Both the position numbers and the translations under genes were made by a program. The notes under the pieces were generated by a model that did no database searches, was not told the origin of the DNA, and worked only from the letters and a program-made list of their open reading frames with translations. Below are positions 27,556-37,100 of a DNA stretch of 64,000 bases, one piece after another. Source of the DNA: Microbulbifer bruguierae. GTDB taxonomy: Bacteria > Pseudomonadota > Gammaproteobacteria > Pseudomonadales > Cellvibrionaceae. Position 1 is the stretch's first letter, and each line of letters starts with the position of its first letter. The stretch lies in assembly GCF_029869925.1 (NCBI RefSeq), contig NZ_CP118605.1:2172001-2236000 (forward strand), written 5' to 3'.

Positions 27556-27620
27556 GGGACGGGAAATGGAGGGCGGGCCTTCGCGGCCCGCTTGCGGAGC
27601 TGGAGCTCCGCGCTCCCGGG
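27556..27620 (-). repeat. GC-rich palindromic 3' element (copy 2) after btuB
   Basis: Starting two bases after the btuB stop, two hairpins occur: gcggagc/gctccgc (27594-27611) and gcgggcc/ggcccgc (27573-27591). On the minus strand it begins cccgggagcgcgg and ends cctccatttcccgtccc, like copy 1 at 26711-26757, and has the same orientation relative to the upstream receptor gene. Confidence 0.6.
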
Positions 27621-27622
27621 GA

Positions 27623-29506
27623 TCAGTTCAGGTTGAACTGGATTCCGGCATACACTGCCGCGCCCGTCGTATAGTAGCCCGCGACTTCACGATAATCCTC
27701 GTCGAGCAGGTTTTCCCCGCGCACACTGAAGCTGACGCGCTGGTTGAGTCGATACATGGCCGTCAGGTCAAAGCGGTTATAGCTGTCCAGCTGTTCCGGG
27801 TCGCCACCAAATACCAGCGCCGGACTCTGGCGATCCGCCACATGGCGCAGGTTGCCCGACAATGTCAGAGCGTCCCCAAACAGCGCGTAGCTGCCGCCCA
27901 GATTGTAGACTTCCTGTGCCACATTCAGACGCTGCTCACCGGCACTATCGGTGCTGTCGAGCCAGGTACCGTTGGCATACCAGCGACCGGCTTCGCCGAT
28001 GTTGCCCGCCAGGGACAGCTCCACCCCTTCAGAATCGCTGTCACCATCGTCCTGCGCGTAGGCGCCCCAGCCGGTGCCCAATCCGTTGACGTACACAATG
28101 GCATCGGTGACCGTCTGCTGGAAGGCCACCAGCTCCAGCTGCAACAGCTCTGCATAACTGTACTCCAGGCCCAGCTCGTAACCGCGGCTGGTTTCCGGCC
28201 CCACCGGCGCGGCGCCGCCAATCAGGTTGGTGGAAACCTCGTAGGGGCTGGGCGCGCGGAAGCCGGTGCTGGCGCTGGCGCGGTACTTGATTTGCTGGTT
28301 GTCCCCGATCAGCTGCGGCAGTGCGGCGGAAATCCGCCAGCTGTTGTGATCCTGATCTTCCAGGCTGTCGCGGCGAAAACCGACGCTGTAAAAAACCTTG
28401 TCCGCCAGGTCCGCACGCCACTCGCCGTAGAGCCCGACAATATCGATTTCCTGGGTGGTACCGGCGGATTCGTAATTCTGGCGATCCAGATCGGCGCCCC
28501 AGGTGAAGGCACCCCCGGCCAGCGCGCGGCTACCGATATAGTTCAGTTCGGTAATACTGCCTTCCATGGTGTAACTGCTGGTGCCCGCAGAGAAGCTTTC
28601 CCGTTCGAGTGCCTGTTCGGACAGGGAGACCTTGTGATCGGCACCCGCGGCCAACAGGTTTGCGCCCAGCTGATAGCTGGTCTGGGTATAGTCATCCAAA
28701 CAGTCGTTGATCACATCCCAGCCCAGGTAGCAGCCGTCGAACCCGGTTTCCGCCTCGGTCTGGCGCACCTGTGCTTCTACGGACAGGCGCTCGCTGAAGG
28801 CATAGCCAACGCCGGCGCTGGCGGTCTGGTTGTCGTAACCGTCGCGCTCGCCGCTGGTGTCCGCGACCCGCGCGTTGAAGCCGTCGCTGTTCAGCTGGCT
28901 CAGGTTCAGCCGATAATTCCAGCCGCCCTGCTCGCCGCGTGCCGCCAGCTGCGTGCGGTCGGTGTTGTAACGACCGGTTTCCGCAAACAGCTGCAGCTCC
29001 AGCGGCTGTTTGGCGCGCCTGGTGATGATATTGATCACACCGCCGGCACCGGCGCCGTACATCATGCCCTGGGGACCGCGCAAAACCTCGATGCGCTCGA
29101 CATCGCCCGCCAGCAGATGCTGAAACTGTGCGGTGACCTGGGTATTGGTAGGATCCGCCACATTGACGCCGTCCAGCAGTACCAGGGTGCGCGCGCCGGA
29201 TTCACCGCGCACATAGACGTTGCTCACTTTTCCGAGACCGCCATTGTTGCTGACGGAAATCCCCGGCAGGGTTTTGACCACGTCCAGCAAGGTGCTGTAG
29301 CCGAGCTTTTCAATATCCGCCGCGGTGAGTACGGAGACGGAAACACCGCTCTCGGCGCGAGGAATTTCTACCCGGCTGGCAGTAACGGTGATCTGTTCAA
29401 GGTTATTTTCCGCGGCGAGCGCGGACTGTGCCACCAGCGCGAGTGCGCAGGAAAGACCCGAACGCCTGAACACACCTGCAGGCATGTAAGAAAAATATGG
29501 ATGCAT
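27623..29506 (-). CDS. btuB: Vitamin B12 outer-membrane receptor (BtuB-like TonB-dependent transporter)
   Basis: A 627-residue TonB receptor, shorter than the other receptors here and close to BtuB length. ATG 29506 is chosen because TTGGGG precedes it and a signal peptide follows (RRSGLSCALALVAQSALAAE). TonB-box region EQITVTASRVEIPRAESG and plug motifs VYVRGESGARTLVLLDGV and ERIEVLRGPQGMMYGAGA are BtuB-like. The barrel ends with AVYAGIQFNLN, a C-terminal aromatic pattern. A cobalamin riboswitch lies in its leader and cobO lies downstream, which makes cobalamin the expected ligand. It captures B12 at the outer membrane for the BtuFCD importer encoded just upstream on the same strand. Confidence 0.92.
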   Translation of the reverse strand: MHPYFSYMPAGVFRRSGLSCALALVAQSALAAENNLEQITVTASRVEIPRAESGVSVSVLTAADIEKLGYSTLLDVVKTLPGISVSNNGGLGKVSNVYVRGESGARTLVLLDGVNVADPTNTQVTAQFQHLLAGDVERIEVLRGPQGMMYGAGAGGVINIITRRAKQPLELQLFAETGRYNTDRTQLAARGEQGGWNYRLNLSQLNSDGFNARVADTSGERDGYDNQTASAGVGYAFSERLSVEAQVRQTEAETGFDGCYLGWDVINDCLDDYTQTSYQLGANLLAAGADHKVSLSEQALERESFSAGTSSYTMEGSITELNYIGSRALAGGAFTWGADLDRQNYESAGTTQEIDIVGLYGEWRADLADKVFYSVGFRRDSLEDQDHNSWRISAALPQLIGDNQQIKYRASASTGFRAPSPYEVSTNLIGGAAPVGPETSRGYELGLEYSYAELLQLELVAFQQTVTDAIVYVNGLGTGWGAYAQDDGDSDSEGVELSLAGNIGEAGRWYANGTWLDSTDSAGEQRLNVAQEVYNLGGSYALFGDALTLSGNLRHVADRQSPALVFGGDPEQLDSYNRFDLTAMYRLNQRVSFSVRGENLLDEDYREVAGYYTTGAAVYAGIQFNLN

Positions 29507-29669
29507 GAGAACCCCAATCTGAAAAATGATCGATTGAGGGAGGGGAATACAAGGGCGAGAGAAAAGAGCGGCGGGCGAAAACCAAAACAGGACAAACCCC
29601 AGTTGGCATAAACCCAAAGTGCCGCAAACAAGCCCAGACAAAGCCCTCCGCTTTATCGCTATATGGATT

Positions 29670-29845
29670 GCCTGAGGCCGGTATCGGGCTTAGCGCTCTC
29701 TGCAGCAAGCAGACAGCACATCACCGTTGCGGGGGCAGCGCCGGATTGAGCCAGTTGTTGTGAACAAGCGATCACCGGACTTCCCGTTTAACCCAGCCAA
29801 GCAAGCCGCTTGTGGCGGCGAGTGCTGCTGGGCACCTGAAGCGGG
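29670..29845 (-). ncRNA. Cobalamin riboswitch in the btuB leader
   Basis: Read on the minus strand, the region has the hallmark elements in order: aggtgcc near 29838, gggaagtccggtg near 29782, the core ctgcccccgcaacggt near 29730, and the B12-box-like gcccgataccggcc near 29680. It ends about 165 bases before the btuB start. Such elements fold around adenosylcobalamin and shut down expression of B12 uptake genes when the vitamin is plentiful. It should control btuB and probably cobO. It occupies most of the 367-bp gap between btuD and btuB. Confidence 0.93.
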
Positions 29846-29849
29846 CGGG

Positions 29850-29878
29850 ATTATAGCGGATTGCCGGGCGGGACTACA
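29850..29878 (-). promoter_or_regulatory. Probable promoter of the btuB riboswitch transcript
   Basis: A perfect -10 (TATAAT on the minus strand, 29855-29850) lies a few bases upstream of the riboswitch 5' end. The spaced -35 (TGTAGT, 17 bp away) is weak and overlaps the btuD stop codon. This makes a separate btuB transcript likely. Confidence 0.55.
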
Positions 29879-30659
29879 GCAGGTCGCCGGCGATGAATTC
29901 GGCGCGACCGTCGCGCCAACGGAATTCGCTGTGGATACCGTACACTTCGCCGACCCGGGCCGGGGTCAGCACCTGCTCGGGCGTACCTTCCGCAAACAAG
30001 CGCCCGCCCTGCATCAACAGGAGTCGGTCACAGTAGCGCGCCGCGAGGCCCAGATCATGCAGTGCCAGCACCACGGTTTTGCCGCTGTCCGACTGCTGGC
30101 GGAAGGTCTGCATCAGCTGCAACTGGTGGCGGATATCCAGGGCGGCACCCGGCTCGTCGGCAATCAGCAGCGGGGCATCGCCGACCAGCAGTCGCGCCAG
30201 CTGTACCCGCCGCAGCTCGCCACCGGAAAGATGCGTTACCTGCCTGAGCGCCAGTTCGGTGGCATCGACCTGCGCCAGGGCCCGGGCAACCCGTTCCCGC
30301 ACCGCTGTCCTGCTGATGGCCCGCCCCCAGGGCAACAGACCCAGCGCCACCAGGTCTTGCGCCGCCATACTCCAGGCCGGCACCTCCTGCTGCGGCAGGA
30401 AGGCACAGCGCCGCGCGCGCTCCGCTACCGGGATACCCGCCAGCGCGCGGACTCCCAGGGATACCTCGCCAGCGCTCGGTGGCAGGAGTCCGGCGAGCAC
30501 ACTCAGCAGACTGCTTTTACCGGCGCCATTGGGACCGATGACCGCGGTCAGCTCGCCCGGGCGGATGTCGCAGTGGACATCGTCCAGCACCGGCCGGCGA
30601 TCGCGCGTCAGTGCCAGTGCGTTGCAGCGCAGTACCACAGGAAGTTCCTGTTCAGTCAC
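29874..30659 (-). CDS. btuD: B12/iron-type ABC importer ATPase (BtuD-like)
   Basis: This is the ATPase of the FecE/BtuD subfamily driving the BtuC channel: Walker A GPNGAGKSS, signature LSGGELRRVQLARLL, Walker B PLLIADEPGAALD, switch His in ALHDLGLAARY. The GTG at 30659 is the right start because GTGA overlaps the btuC stop, a classic coupling arrangement; a longer frame exists upstream but lies inside btuC. The product of about 261 residues fits the family. The btuB riboswitch begins only 28 bases after its stop, so btuFCD lies upstream of, and outside, that riboswitch's control. Confidence 0.92.
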   Translation of the reverse strand: MTEQELPVVLRCNALALTRDRRPVLDDVHCDIRPGELTAVIGPNGAGKSSLLSVLAGLLPPSAGEVSLGVRALAGIPVAERARRCAFLPQQEVPAWSMAAQDLVALGLLPWGRAISRTAVRERVARALAQVDATELALRQVTHLSGGELRRVQLARLLVGDAPLLIADEPGAALDIRHQLQLMQTFRQQSDSGKTVVLALHDLGLAARYCDRLLLMQGGRLFAEGTPEQVLTPARVGEVYGIHSEFRWRDGRAEFIAGDLL

Positions 30660-31678
30660 AAGCGCATCTCCCGCCGCCCGCTGACGATCAACCAGAAAAA
30701 GAACGGGGCGCCGATAAACGCGGTGACCGCACCGATGCGCAACTCCTGGGTACCCACGGTGTTGAGCACCAGCACATCCGCCAATTGCAGCAACAGGGCG
30801 CCGGCGAGGGCGCTCGCCCACAACAGGCGTCCGGGGTCCTGCGCCACCAGCGGACGCATCAGGTGCGGCACTACAAGACCGATAAAACCGATGGTGCCCG
30901 CCACCGCAACGGAACTGCCCACGGCAAAGGCGATACCGAACAGCACCAGTAATGGGTAACGCCGACCGGCAAAGCCGAGGGACGCGGCACTGGCCTCGCC
31001 GAGGGACAGCGCGCGCAGATAATTACGTGAGAGAAACAGCAGTACCGCGCCCACGGCAATAAACGGCAGCGCCAGCAACACCTGGTCCCAGCCGCGGTTG
31101 GCCAGGGACCCCAGCAACCAGAAGACGATTTCCTGCATCGCAAACATGCTCGGCGCATAGTTGAGGGCCAGCGCCATCAGCGCCGACAGAAATGCATTGA
31201 TGGCCACCCCGGCCAACACCAGCCGACTGGCACTAGCGCCGCGTCCCGCCAGCAACCACACACAGCCCACCGCCAACAGGGCGCCGACAATCGCCAGTAG
31301 CGGCAGCGCCATGCCACTCGCCACACCACTGACCAGGGTTCCGTAATACAGCACCAGTATCGCCGCCAGTGCCGCGCCACTACTCACCCCCAGCAGGGCC
31401 GGTTCCGCGAGGGGGTTGCGCAACATGCCCTGCATCGCCGCGCCGCCCATACCCAGCGCCGCACCCACCAGTAATGCGAGCGCCGCGCGCGGCATCCGCA
31501 ATTGCCACAGGATCACCGCGTCACTGCTGTTCCCGCGCCAGCCGGCGAACAGCGCGGCGGGCAGGTCGATGGCGACCGGTCCACTGGACAGCGCCGCCAC
31601 CACCGCCACCGGCAGCGCCACCAGTAACAGAGCGATAACCGATTTATTCCGCGTCGACAATTTCTGCTCTCTTTGCAT
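30656..31678 (-). CDS. btuC: B12/iron-type ABC importer permease (BtuC, FecCD family)
   Basis: A 340-residue, about ten-helix inner-membrane permease. FecCD hallmarks are visible: LRMPRAALALLVGAALGMGG, AMQGMLRNPLAEPALLGVSSGA, the cytoplasmic docking region EASAASLGF, and GTIGFIGLVVPHLMRP near the C-terminus. It forms the translocation pathway for the substrate delivered by BtuF. The gene overlaps btuF by about 35 bp at its start and btuD by four bases at its end, so the three are translationally linked. The family alone does not separate B12 from ferric siderophore or heme; the neighbouring btuB, riboswitch and cobO favour B12. Confidence 0.92.
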   Translation of the reverse strand: MQREQKLSTRNKSVIALLLVALPVAVVAALSSGPVAIDLPAALFAGWRGNSSDAVILWQLRMPRAALALLVGAALGMGGAAMQGMLRNPLAEPALLGVSSGAALAAILVLYYGTLVSGVASGMALPLLAIVGALLAVGCVWLLAGRGASASRLVLAGVAINAFLSALMALALNYAPSMFAMQEIVFWLLGSLANRGWDQVLLALPFIAVGAVLLFLSRNYLRALSLGEASAASLGFAGRRYPLLVLFGIAFAVGSSVAVAGTIGFIGLVVPHLMRPLVAQDPGRLLWASALAGALLLQLADVLVLNTVGTQELRIGAVTAFIGAPFFFWLIVSGRREMRL

Positions 31679-32477
31679 TCAGTTGTTGCAGTACGTCCAC
31701 CACCGCCAGCGCCGGGCAATACCCCAGCTGTTCCGGCAGCCGATAAGTGCGCCCGCGGTCGATATAGCGTTTCAGCACCGGGTGGCGCTCCGCCAGGTGG
31801 GCAATGGCAAAGTCCTGCGCGCCGCCGTAAAACACCAGCAGGTCCGGTTCCAGCGCGATCACCTGCTCCAGGCTCACGCGCCCCAGCTGGTTGACCCCGG
31901 CAGCCATCGCCAGGTTGGTAAATCCGGCGCGGGTCAGCAGCTGGTGTTCCAGCATGCCACTGCCGTAGGTAATGTTATTGGCGGACAGGATCAGGGCGCG
32001 GGGATGATTGACTGTTGTGCTTTCCGCGGGTGGCTCCAGTAACAGTGCGGACAGCTGTCTTTGCTGCGCCAGCAATGGCGGCAGCGGACCGAGCGCCGCA
32101 ACCAGCGCGGCCAACTGGGACTGCAGTTGTTCGAGACTGTAGGCATCGGGAATCCGCACCACGGAGAACCCCAGTTGCTCCAATCGCGCGGCCGCGCGCT
32201 GGGCGCCAAATTGTCCGGTCAGCACCAGGTCCGGCTTGAGTGGCAGCAACTCTTCCGCCTGCGCGCGATTGCGGTACACATGCTCGGGAATCGGCGCCTT
32301 GCGATACTGCGGCTGATCGGAAAGCCAGGTCACCGAGACAATCTGCTCTGGCGGCAGCCAGTTGAGGATGACCTGGTCCATACACAGGTTGAGCGACGCC
32401 ACCCGCTCGGCGCCCGAGGCGGGTACAGTGCCGGCCAGCACACACAGTAACCATACCGCCTGCCAGAGCGTTTTCAT
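31644..32477 (-). CDS. btuF: Periplasmic cobalamin-binding protein (BtuF-like)
   Basis: A 277-residue periplasmic binding protein of the helical-backbone type. ATG 32477 is chosen seven codons inside the frame because it starts a clean signal peptide (KTLWQAVWLLCVLAGTVPASGA-E). Motifs: RVASLNLCMDQVILNWLPPEQIVSVTWLS, LKPDLVLTGQF, and the second lobe ALEPDLLVFYGG. It delivers the ligand to BtuC. It begins 21 bases after the radA stop on the same strand, so btuFCD may be read through from radA; I see no separate riboswitch before it. The LNLCMDQ wording also occurs in other corrinoid or iron-chelate binding proteins, so ligand identity rests on context. Confidence 0.87.
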   Translation of the reverse strand: MKTLWQAVWLLCVLAGTVPASGAERVASLNLCMDQVILNWLPPEQIVSVTWLSDQPQYRKAPIPEHVYRNRAQAEELLPLKPDLVLTGQFGAQRAAARLEQLGFSVVRIPDAYSLEQLQSQLAALVAALGPLPPLLAQQRQLSALLLEPPAESTTVNHPRALILSANNITYGSGMLEHQLLTRAGFTNLAMAAGVNQLGRVSLEQVIALEPDLLVFYGGAQDFAIAHLAERHPVLKRYIDRGRTYRLPEQLGYCPALAVVDVLQQLNAKRAEIVDAE

Positions 32478-32498
32478 CCTTCCCTGGTAGCGCATCAA

Positions 32499-33893
32499 TC
32501 AAGCCATATCCAGTGCGTTCAGCGCTTCGGACAGGGTTTTGACCGCTATCACCTGCATGCCTTCGATATCGGTTTTGAGGCGGTTGGCCGCGGGCACGAT
32601 GGCTTTGCGGAAACCGTGCTTTGCCGCTTCCCGCAGGCGCTCCTGGCCGGAGGGCACCGGGCGGATTTCTCCGGCAAGACCCACCTCGCCAAAAATCATC
32701 ATGTCGCGGTCGAGGGTACGATTGCGGAAACTGGAGACGACGGCCATCAGCAGGGTGAGGTCGGCGCTGGTCTCCATCACCTTGACCCCGCCGACCACAT
32801 TGATAAACACATCCTGGTCGCCAACCAGCACACCGCCGTGACGGTGCAAAACGGCCAGCAGCATGTTCAGGCGGTTCTGGTCCAGCCCCACCGCCACCCG
32901 GCGCGGGTTACCCAGGCTGCTGTCATCCACCAACGCCTGCAGTTCCACCAGCAGCGGGCGCGTGCCCTCCCACACCGAAGTCACTACCGAGCCCGCCGCA
33001 ATTTCGTCGGCACGCTGCAGGAAGATCGCCGAGGGGTTGGAGACTTCTTTCAGGCCCTGCTCGGTCATCGCGAACACCCCAAGCTCGTTCACTGCGCCAA
33101 AGCGGTTTTTGTGCGCGCGCAGGGTGCGGAAGCGGGAATCGTGGGTACCCTCGAGCATGATGGAGCAATCGATGATGTGCTCCAGTACTTTCGGACCGGC
33201 GAGGCTGCCGTCTTTGGTCACATGCCCCACTAGAATCAGCGCGGTACCGGTCTGTTTGGCAAAGCGGGTCAGGTAGGCGGCACTCTCTCGCACCTGTGCC
33301 ACCGAGCCCGGTGCGGACTGCACCTCGGCCATGTGCATGACCTGGATGGAGTCCACCACCATGACCTTGGGTTTTACTTCACCGGCGGTGAGGCAGATCT
33401 GCTCGACATTGGTCTCGGACAACATCTGCAGGTGGTCCGCCGGCAGCCCCAGGCGCTTTGCGCGCATCGCCACCTGCTGCAGGGATTCCTCACCGGTCAC
33501 GTACAGCGCCGGCAGGTTTTGCGAAAGGTGACACAGGGTCTGCAGCAGCACGGTGGATTTACCGGCACCGGGATGCCCGCCAATCAACACCACCGACCCG
33601 GGCACCAGCCCACCGCCCAGCACCCGATCCAGTTCGCTGGCATTGGTGGGGATACGGGGCAGCTCGCTGAGGTCGATCTCGGAAAGCTTCTGCACCTTAC
33701 CCTGCCCCGCAGCACCGGCGTAGCCGGCCTGGGCATCGGTAAAGTTGGCCGAGCGACTGTCCGTGTGCGCCGGCCCCAGCCGCACTTCACTCAGACTATT
33801 CCAGGCCCCGCAGGCACTGCACTGGCCCGCCCATTTGCTGTAGTCGGCTCCGCATTCATTACACACAAATGCGGTTTTGGATTTTTTGGCCAA
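32499..33893 (-). CDS. radA: DNA repair/recombination protein RadA
   Basis: RadA is a RecA-like, DnaB-type helicase that promotes branch migration in recombination. The 464-residue product has the N-terminal zinc finger (CNECG ... CSACG), Walker A GHPGAGKST, the RadA-specific KNRFG motif and a C-terminal Lon-protease-like domain (GLAGEIRPV; REAAKHGFRKAIVP). A TTG at 33893 (LAKKSKTAFVCNECG) gives the normal family length and is preceded by GAGAG; the frame extends upstream to 34061, but that extension has no family match. No SMS or serB neighbour is present; btuF follows closely. Confidence 0.95.
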   Translation of the reverse strand: MAKKSKTAFVCNECGADYSKWAGQCSACGAWNSLSEVRLGPAHTDSRSANFTDAQAGYAGAAGQGKVQKLSEIDLSELPRIPTNASELDRVLGGGLVPGSVVLIGGHPGAGKSTVLLQTLCHLSQNLPALYVTGEESLQQVAMRAKRLGLPADHLQMLSETNVEQICLTAGEVKPKVMVVDSIQVMHMAEVQSAPGSVAQVRESAAYLTRFAKQTGTALILVGHVTKDGSLAGPKVLEHIIDCSIMLEGTHDSRFRTLRAHKNRFGAVNELGVFAMTEQGLKEVSNPSAIFLQRADEIAAGSVVTSVWEGTRPLLVELQALVDDSSLGNPRRVAVGLDQNRLNMLLAVLHRHGGVLVGDQDVFINVVGGVKVMETSADLTLLMAVVSSFRNRTLDRDMMIFGEVGLAGEIRPVPSGQERLREAAKHGFRKAIVPAANRLKTDIEGMQVIAVKTLSEALNALDMA

Positions 33894-34106
33894 GGTGTGT
33901 CTCTCAGTTCTTGGTACGGTGGTATCAGCTCTTTTCTGGCTTTGTGGCGGTGCCGCTATCGGGTGTGAACTTCTACCCGGGACCGTCTGCGGCCAGGACA
34001 GCCGCAGCCGAGCCCCCAGGAATGGGTTCACGGCGTGTCCCGGGGAGAAGATCCCGGTCAAGGCGCCCGGAGCTACCCGACAAGGTACCCCGAAAAGCGA
34101 AAGATT

Positions 34107-37100
34107 CTACCCTTCCTGCGCCACGGGGGAAAATTCACGGACGCGCCCATGCACCCACTGGTACAACACCGGCAGAACCACCAGGGTCAGCAACGTCGAG
34201 GAAATAACCCCCCCGATCACCACCGTCGCCAGCGGTCGCTGGACCTCCGCCCCAGTGCCTGTATTCAACGCCATAGGCACAAACCCGAGGCTCGCCACCA
34301 GCGCCGTCATCAGCACCGGCCGCAAGCGCAACATCGCGCCGTCCACCACCGACGTATACAACTCACCACTCTCCCGCCAGCGCTCGCGAATAAACGACAG
34401 CATCACCAGACCATTCAGTACCGCCACCCCGGAGAGCGCAATAAACCCGACGCCCGCAGAAATCGACAACGGCATGCCCCGCAACCACAGCGCAAGCACC
34501 CCGCCGGTCAACGCCAGCGGCACCCCGGTAAAAATGATCAGCGCATCCTTTAACGAGCCAAAAGCCAGCAGTAACAGCGCCAGAATCATCACCAGCGTCA
34601 ACGGTACCACTACAGACAAGCGGTCACTGGCAGACTTCAATTGCTCAAAAGTACCGCCGTAATCCAGCCAGTAGCCCGGTGGCAGCTGCACCGCATCCGC
34701 GACTTTTTCCTGCACGTCGCGCACAAAGGATCCCAGGTCCCGGCCGCGTACATTGGCCGTGACCACCACCCGGCGCTTGCCGTTCTCGCGACTGATCTGT
34801 CCCGGCACCGGCACCCATTCCAGGTCCGCAACCTCCTCCAGAGGCACAAAGCCTCCCGTCGGCAACGGTACCGGTAGCGAGGTCAGGCCGTCGATATCCC
34901 GGCGCAGGGGCTCCGGCAAACGCACCACCAGTTCAAAGCGGCGGTCGCCCGCGTAGATCAGCCCGGCGGATTTTCCACCAATGGCCGCGGCGATCAGTTC
35001 CTGCAGCGCCTGCAGATCGAGTCCGTACTGGGCCAGGGCGATACGCCTGGGTTTGACCGCGAGCACCGGCAGGTCGTCAACCTGCTCGATACGCACATCC
35101 GCAGCGCCCTCGACCTGGCGTACCTGGGCGAGAATTTCTCCGGCCGATTTGCGCAAGCGGTCCAGGTCGTCACCGAAAATTTTTATTCCCAGGTCCGCGC
35201 GCACACCGGAAATCAGTTCGTTGAAACGCATCTGAATCGGCTGGGTGAATTCGTAGTTGTTGCCCGGTACCTGCTCTACCGCTTCCTGCAACTGTTCGAG
35301 CAATGCCGTGCGGGAAAGCGTGCGGTCCGGCCACTCGAATTTCGGTTTCAGAATCACGAAGGTATCCGCCACATTCGGCGGCATCGGATCGGTGGCCACT
35401 TCCGGTGTGCCGATTTTGGAAAATACCCGCTGCACTTGCGGGAAAGCCGACAGCGCCTGTTCCAGCTGCCGCTGCATCGACACCGATTGCTCGAGGCCGG
35501 TGCCCGGAACGCGCAGTGCATGCAGGGCGACATCGCCTTCGTTCAGTTGCGGCACGAATTCTGATCCCAGGGAAGTCGCCAGCCAGGCGCACAGCAGTAG
35601 CAGCAACAATGCCAGGGAAACCAACAGCCAGCGCAGCTGCAACGCGAGCATCAGCACCGGTCGGTACAATTTTTTCAGCCCGCGTACCAGAACGCTTTCC
35701 CGCTCCTCAATTTTGCCGCGCAGGAATACCGCCACCGCCGCAGGCACCAGGGTAAAGCAGAACAGCATCGCCGCCAGCAGCGCCATTACCACCGTTGCCG
35801 CCATGGGATGAAACATTTTCCCTTCCACACCGGTAAGGCTAAACAGCGGTATATATACCAGGGTGATAATCAGCACACCGAACAGGCTCGGCCGGATCAC
35901 TTCGTTCGTCGCACTGAACACAATGTGCAGGCGCTGCTGTAGCGGCAACGCCTCCGCTTTGCCGCCCGCCGATGCCTGTGCCAGTCGGCGGATGGTGTTT
36001 TCCACGATAATCACCGCACCATCCACGATCAGCCCAAAGTCCAGCGCACCGAGACTCATGAGGTTGGCGGACACGCCGGTGGCGCGCATTCCGGTGAGGG
36101 TGGCCAGCATCGCCAGTGGAATGACGGCTGCGGTAATCAGTGCCGCGCGGATATTGCCCAGCATCAGGAACAGTACCGCGATCACCAACAGCGCGCCTTC
36201 CAACAGGTTTTTCTGCACCGTGGCGATGGCCTTGTCCACCAGCGTGGTGCGGTTGTACACCTCCTCGGCGCGCACACCTGCCGGCAGTGAACCCTGGATA
36301 TCCTGCAGTGCAATGGCGAGGTCGGCGGAGACTGCGCGGGAATTTTCACCGACCAGCATCATGGCAGTGCCGAGCACGGTTTCCTCGCCATTTTGCGTTG
36401 CCGCGCCGGTACGCAGCTCGCGACCGATCGCAACCTCAGCCAGGTCGCCAACCGTTACCGGCGTCGCGCTGCTGCCATCCTTACCAGTCCCCGGCACTTT
36501 AACCACCACGCTTTCGATATCGGCTATGGTTTCCAGCTGGCCCGGAGAACGCACCAGCAACTGGCTGCCACCGCGCTCGACAAACCCGGCTCCGCGATTT
36601 TGGTTGTTGCGCTGCAGTGCGCTGACCACATCCTCCATGCGCACACCAAAACTCAGCAGCTTGCGCGGGTCCGGAGTCACATGGAACTGCTTGCGGTAGC
36701 CACCGATGGTGTTGACCTCGGTTACCCCCGGCACCAGCGCCAGCTGCGGGCGGATAATCCAGTCCTGGATTTCCCGCAGCGCGGTACTATCGTAAGGTCT
36801 GCCGTTCTCCTGCCGCGCCTGGGCGTCGGCCGTTACGGTATACATGAAGATTTCACCCAGGCCGGTGGCAATGGGACCCATTTTCGGCTCCAGTCCCGCC
36901 GGCAATTCACTGCCAACGGATGCCAGGCGGTTCGCCACCAGATTGCGGGCAAAATAGAGATCGGTGCCCTCGTGAAACACCGCTGTGACCTGCGACAGGC
37001 CATAGCGGGAAAGACTGCGGGTATAGGCCAAACCCGGCAGGCCCGCGAGCGCCGTTTCCACATGGAAGGTTACCCGCTGTTCCACCTCCAGCGGTGAATA

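Noticed and set aside
24528..29611. Long antisense frames opposite the two TonB receptor genes
   Set aside because: Both receptors show full family signatures; the opposite frames are Gln/Val/Gly-rich with no recognisable domains.
33894..34061. N-terminal extension of RadA
   Set aside because: The frame is open, but the TTG at 33893 gives the normal RadA length and zinc-finger position; the extension resembles no RadA sequence.
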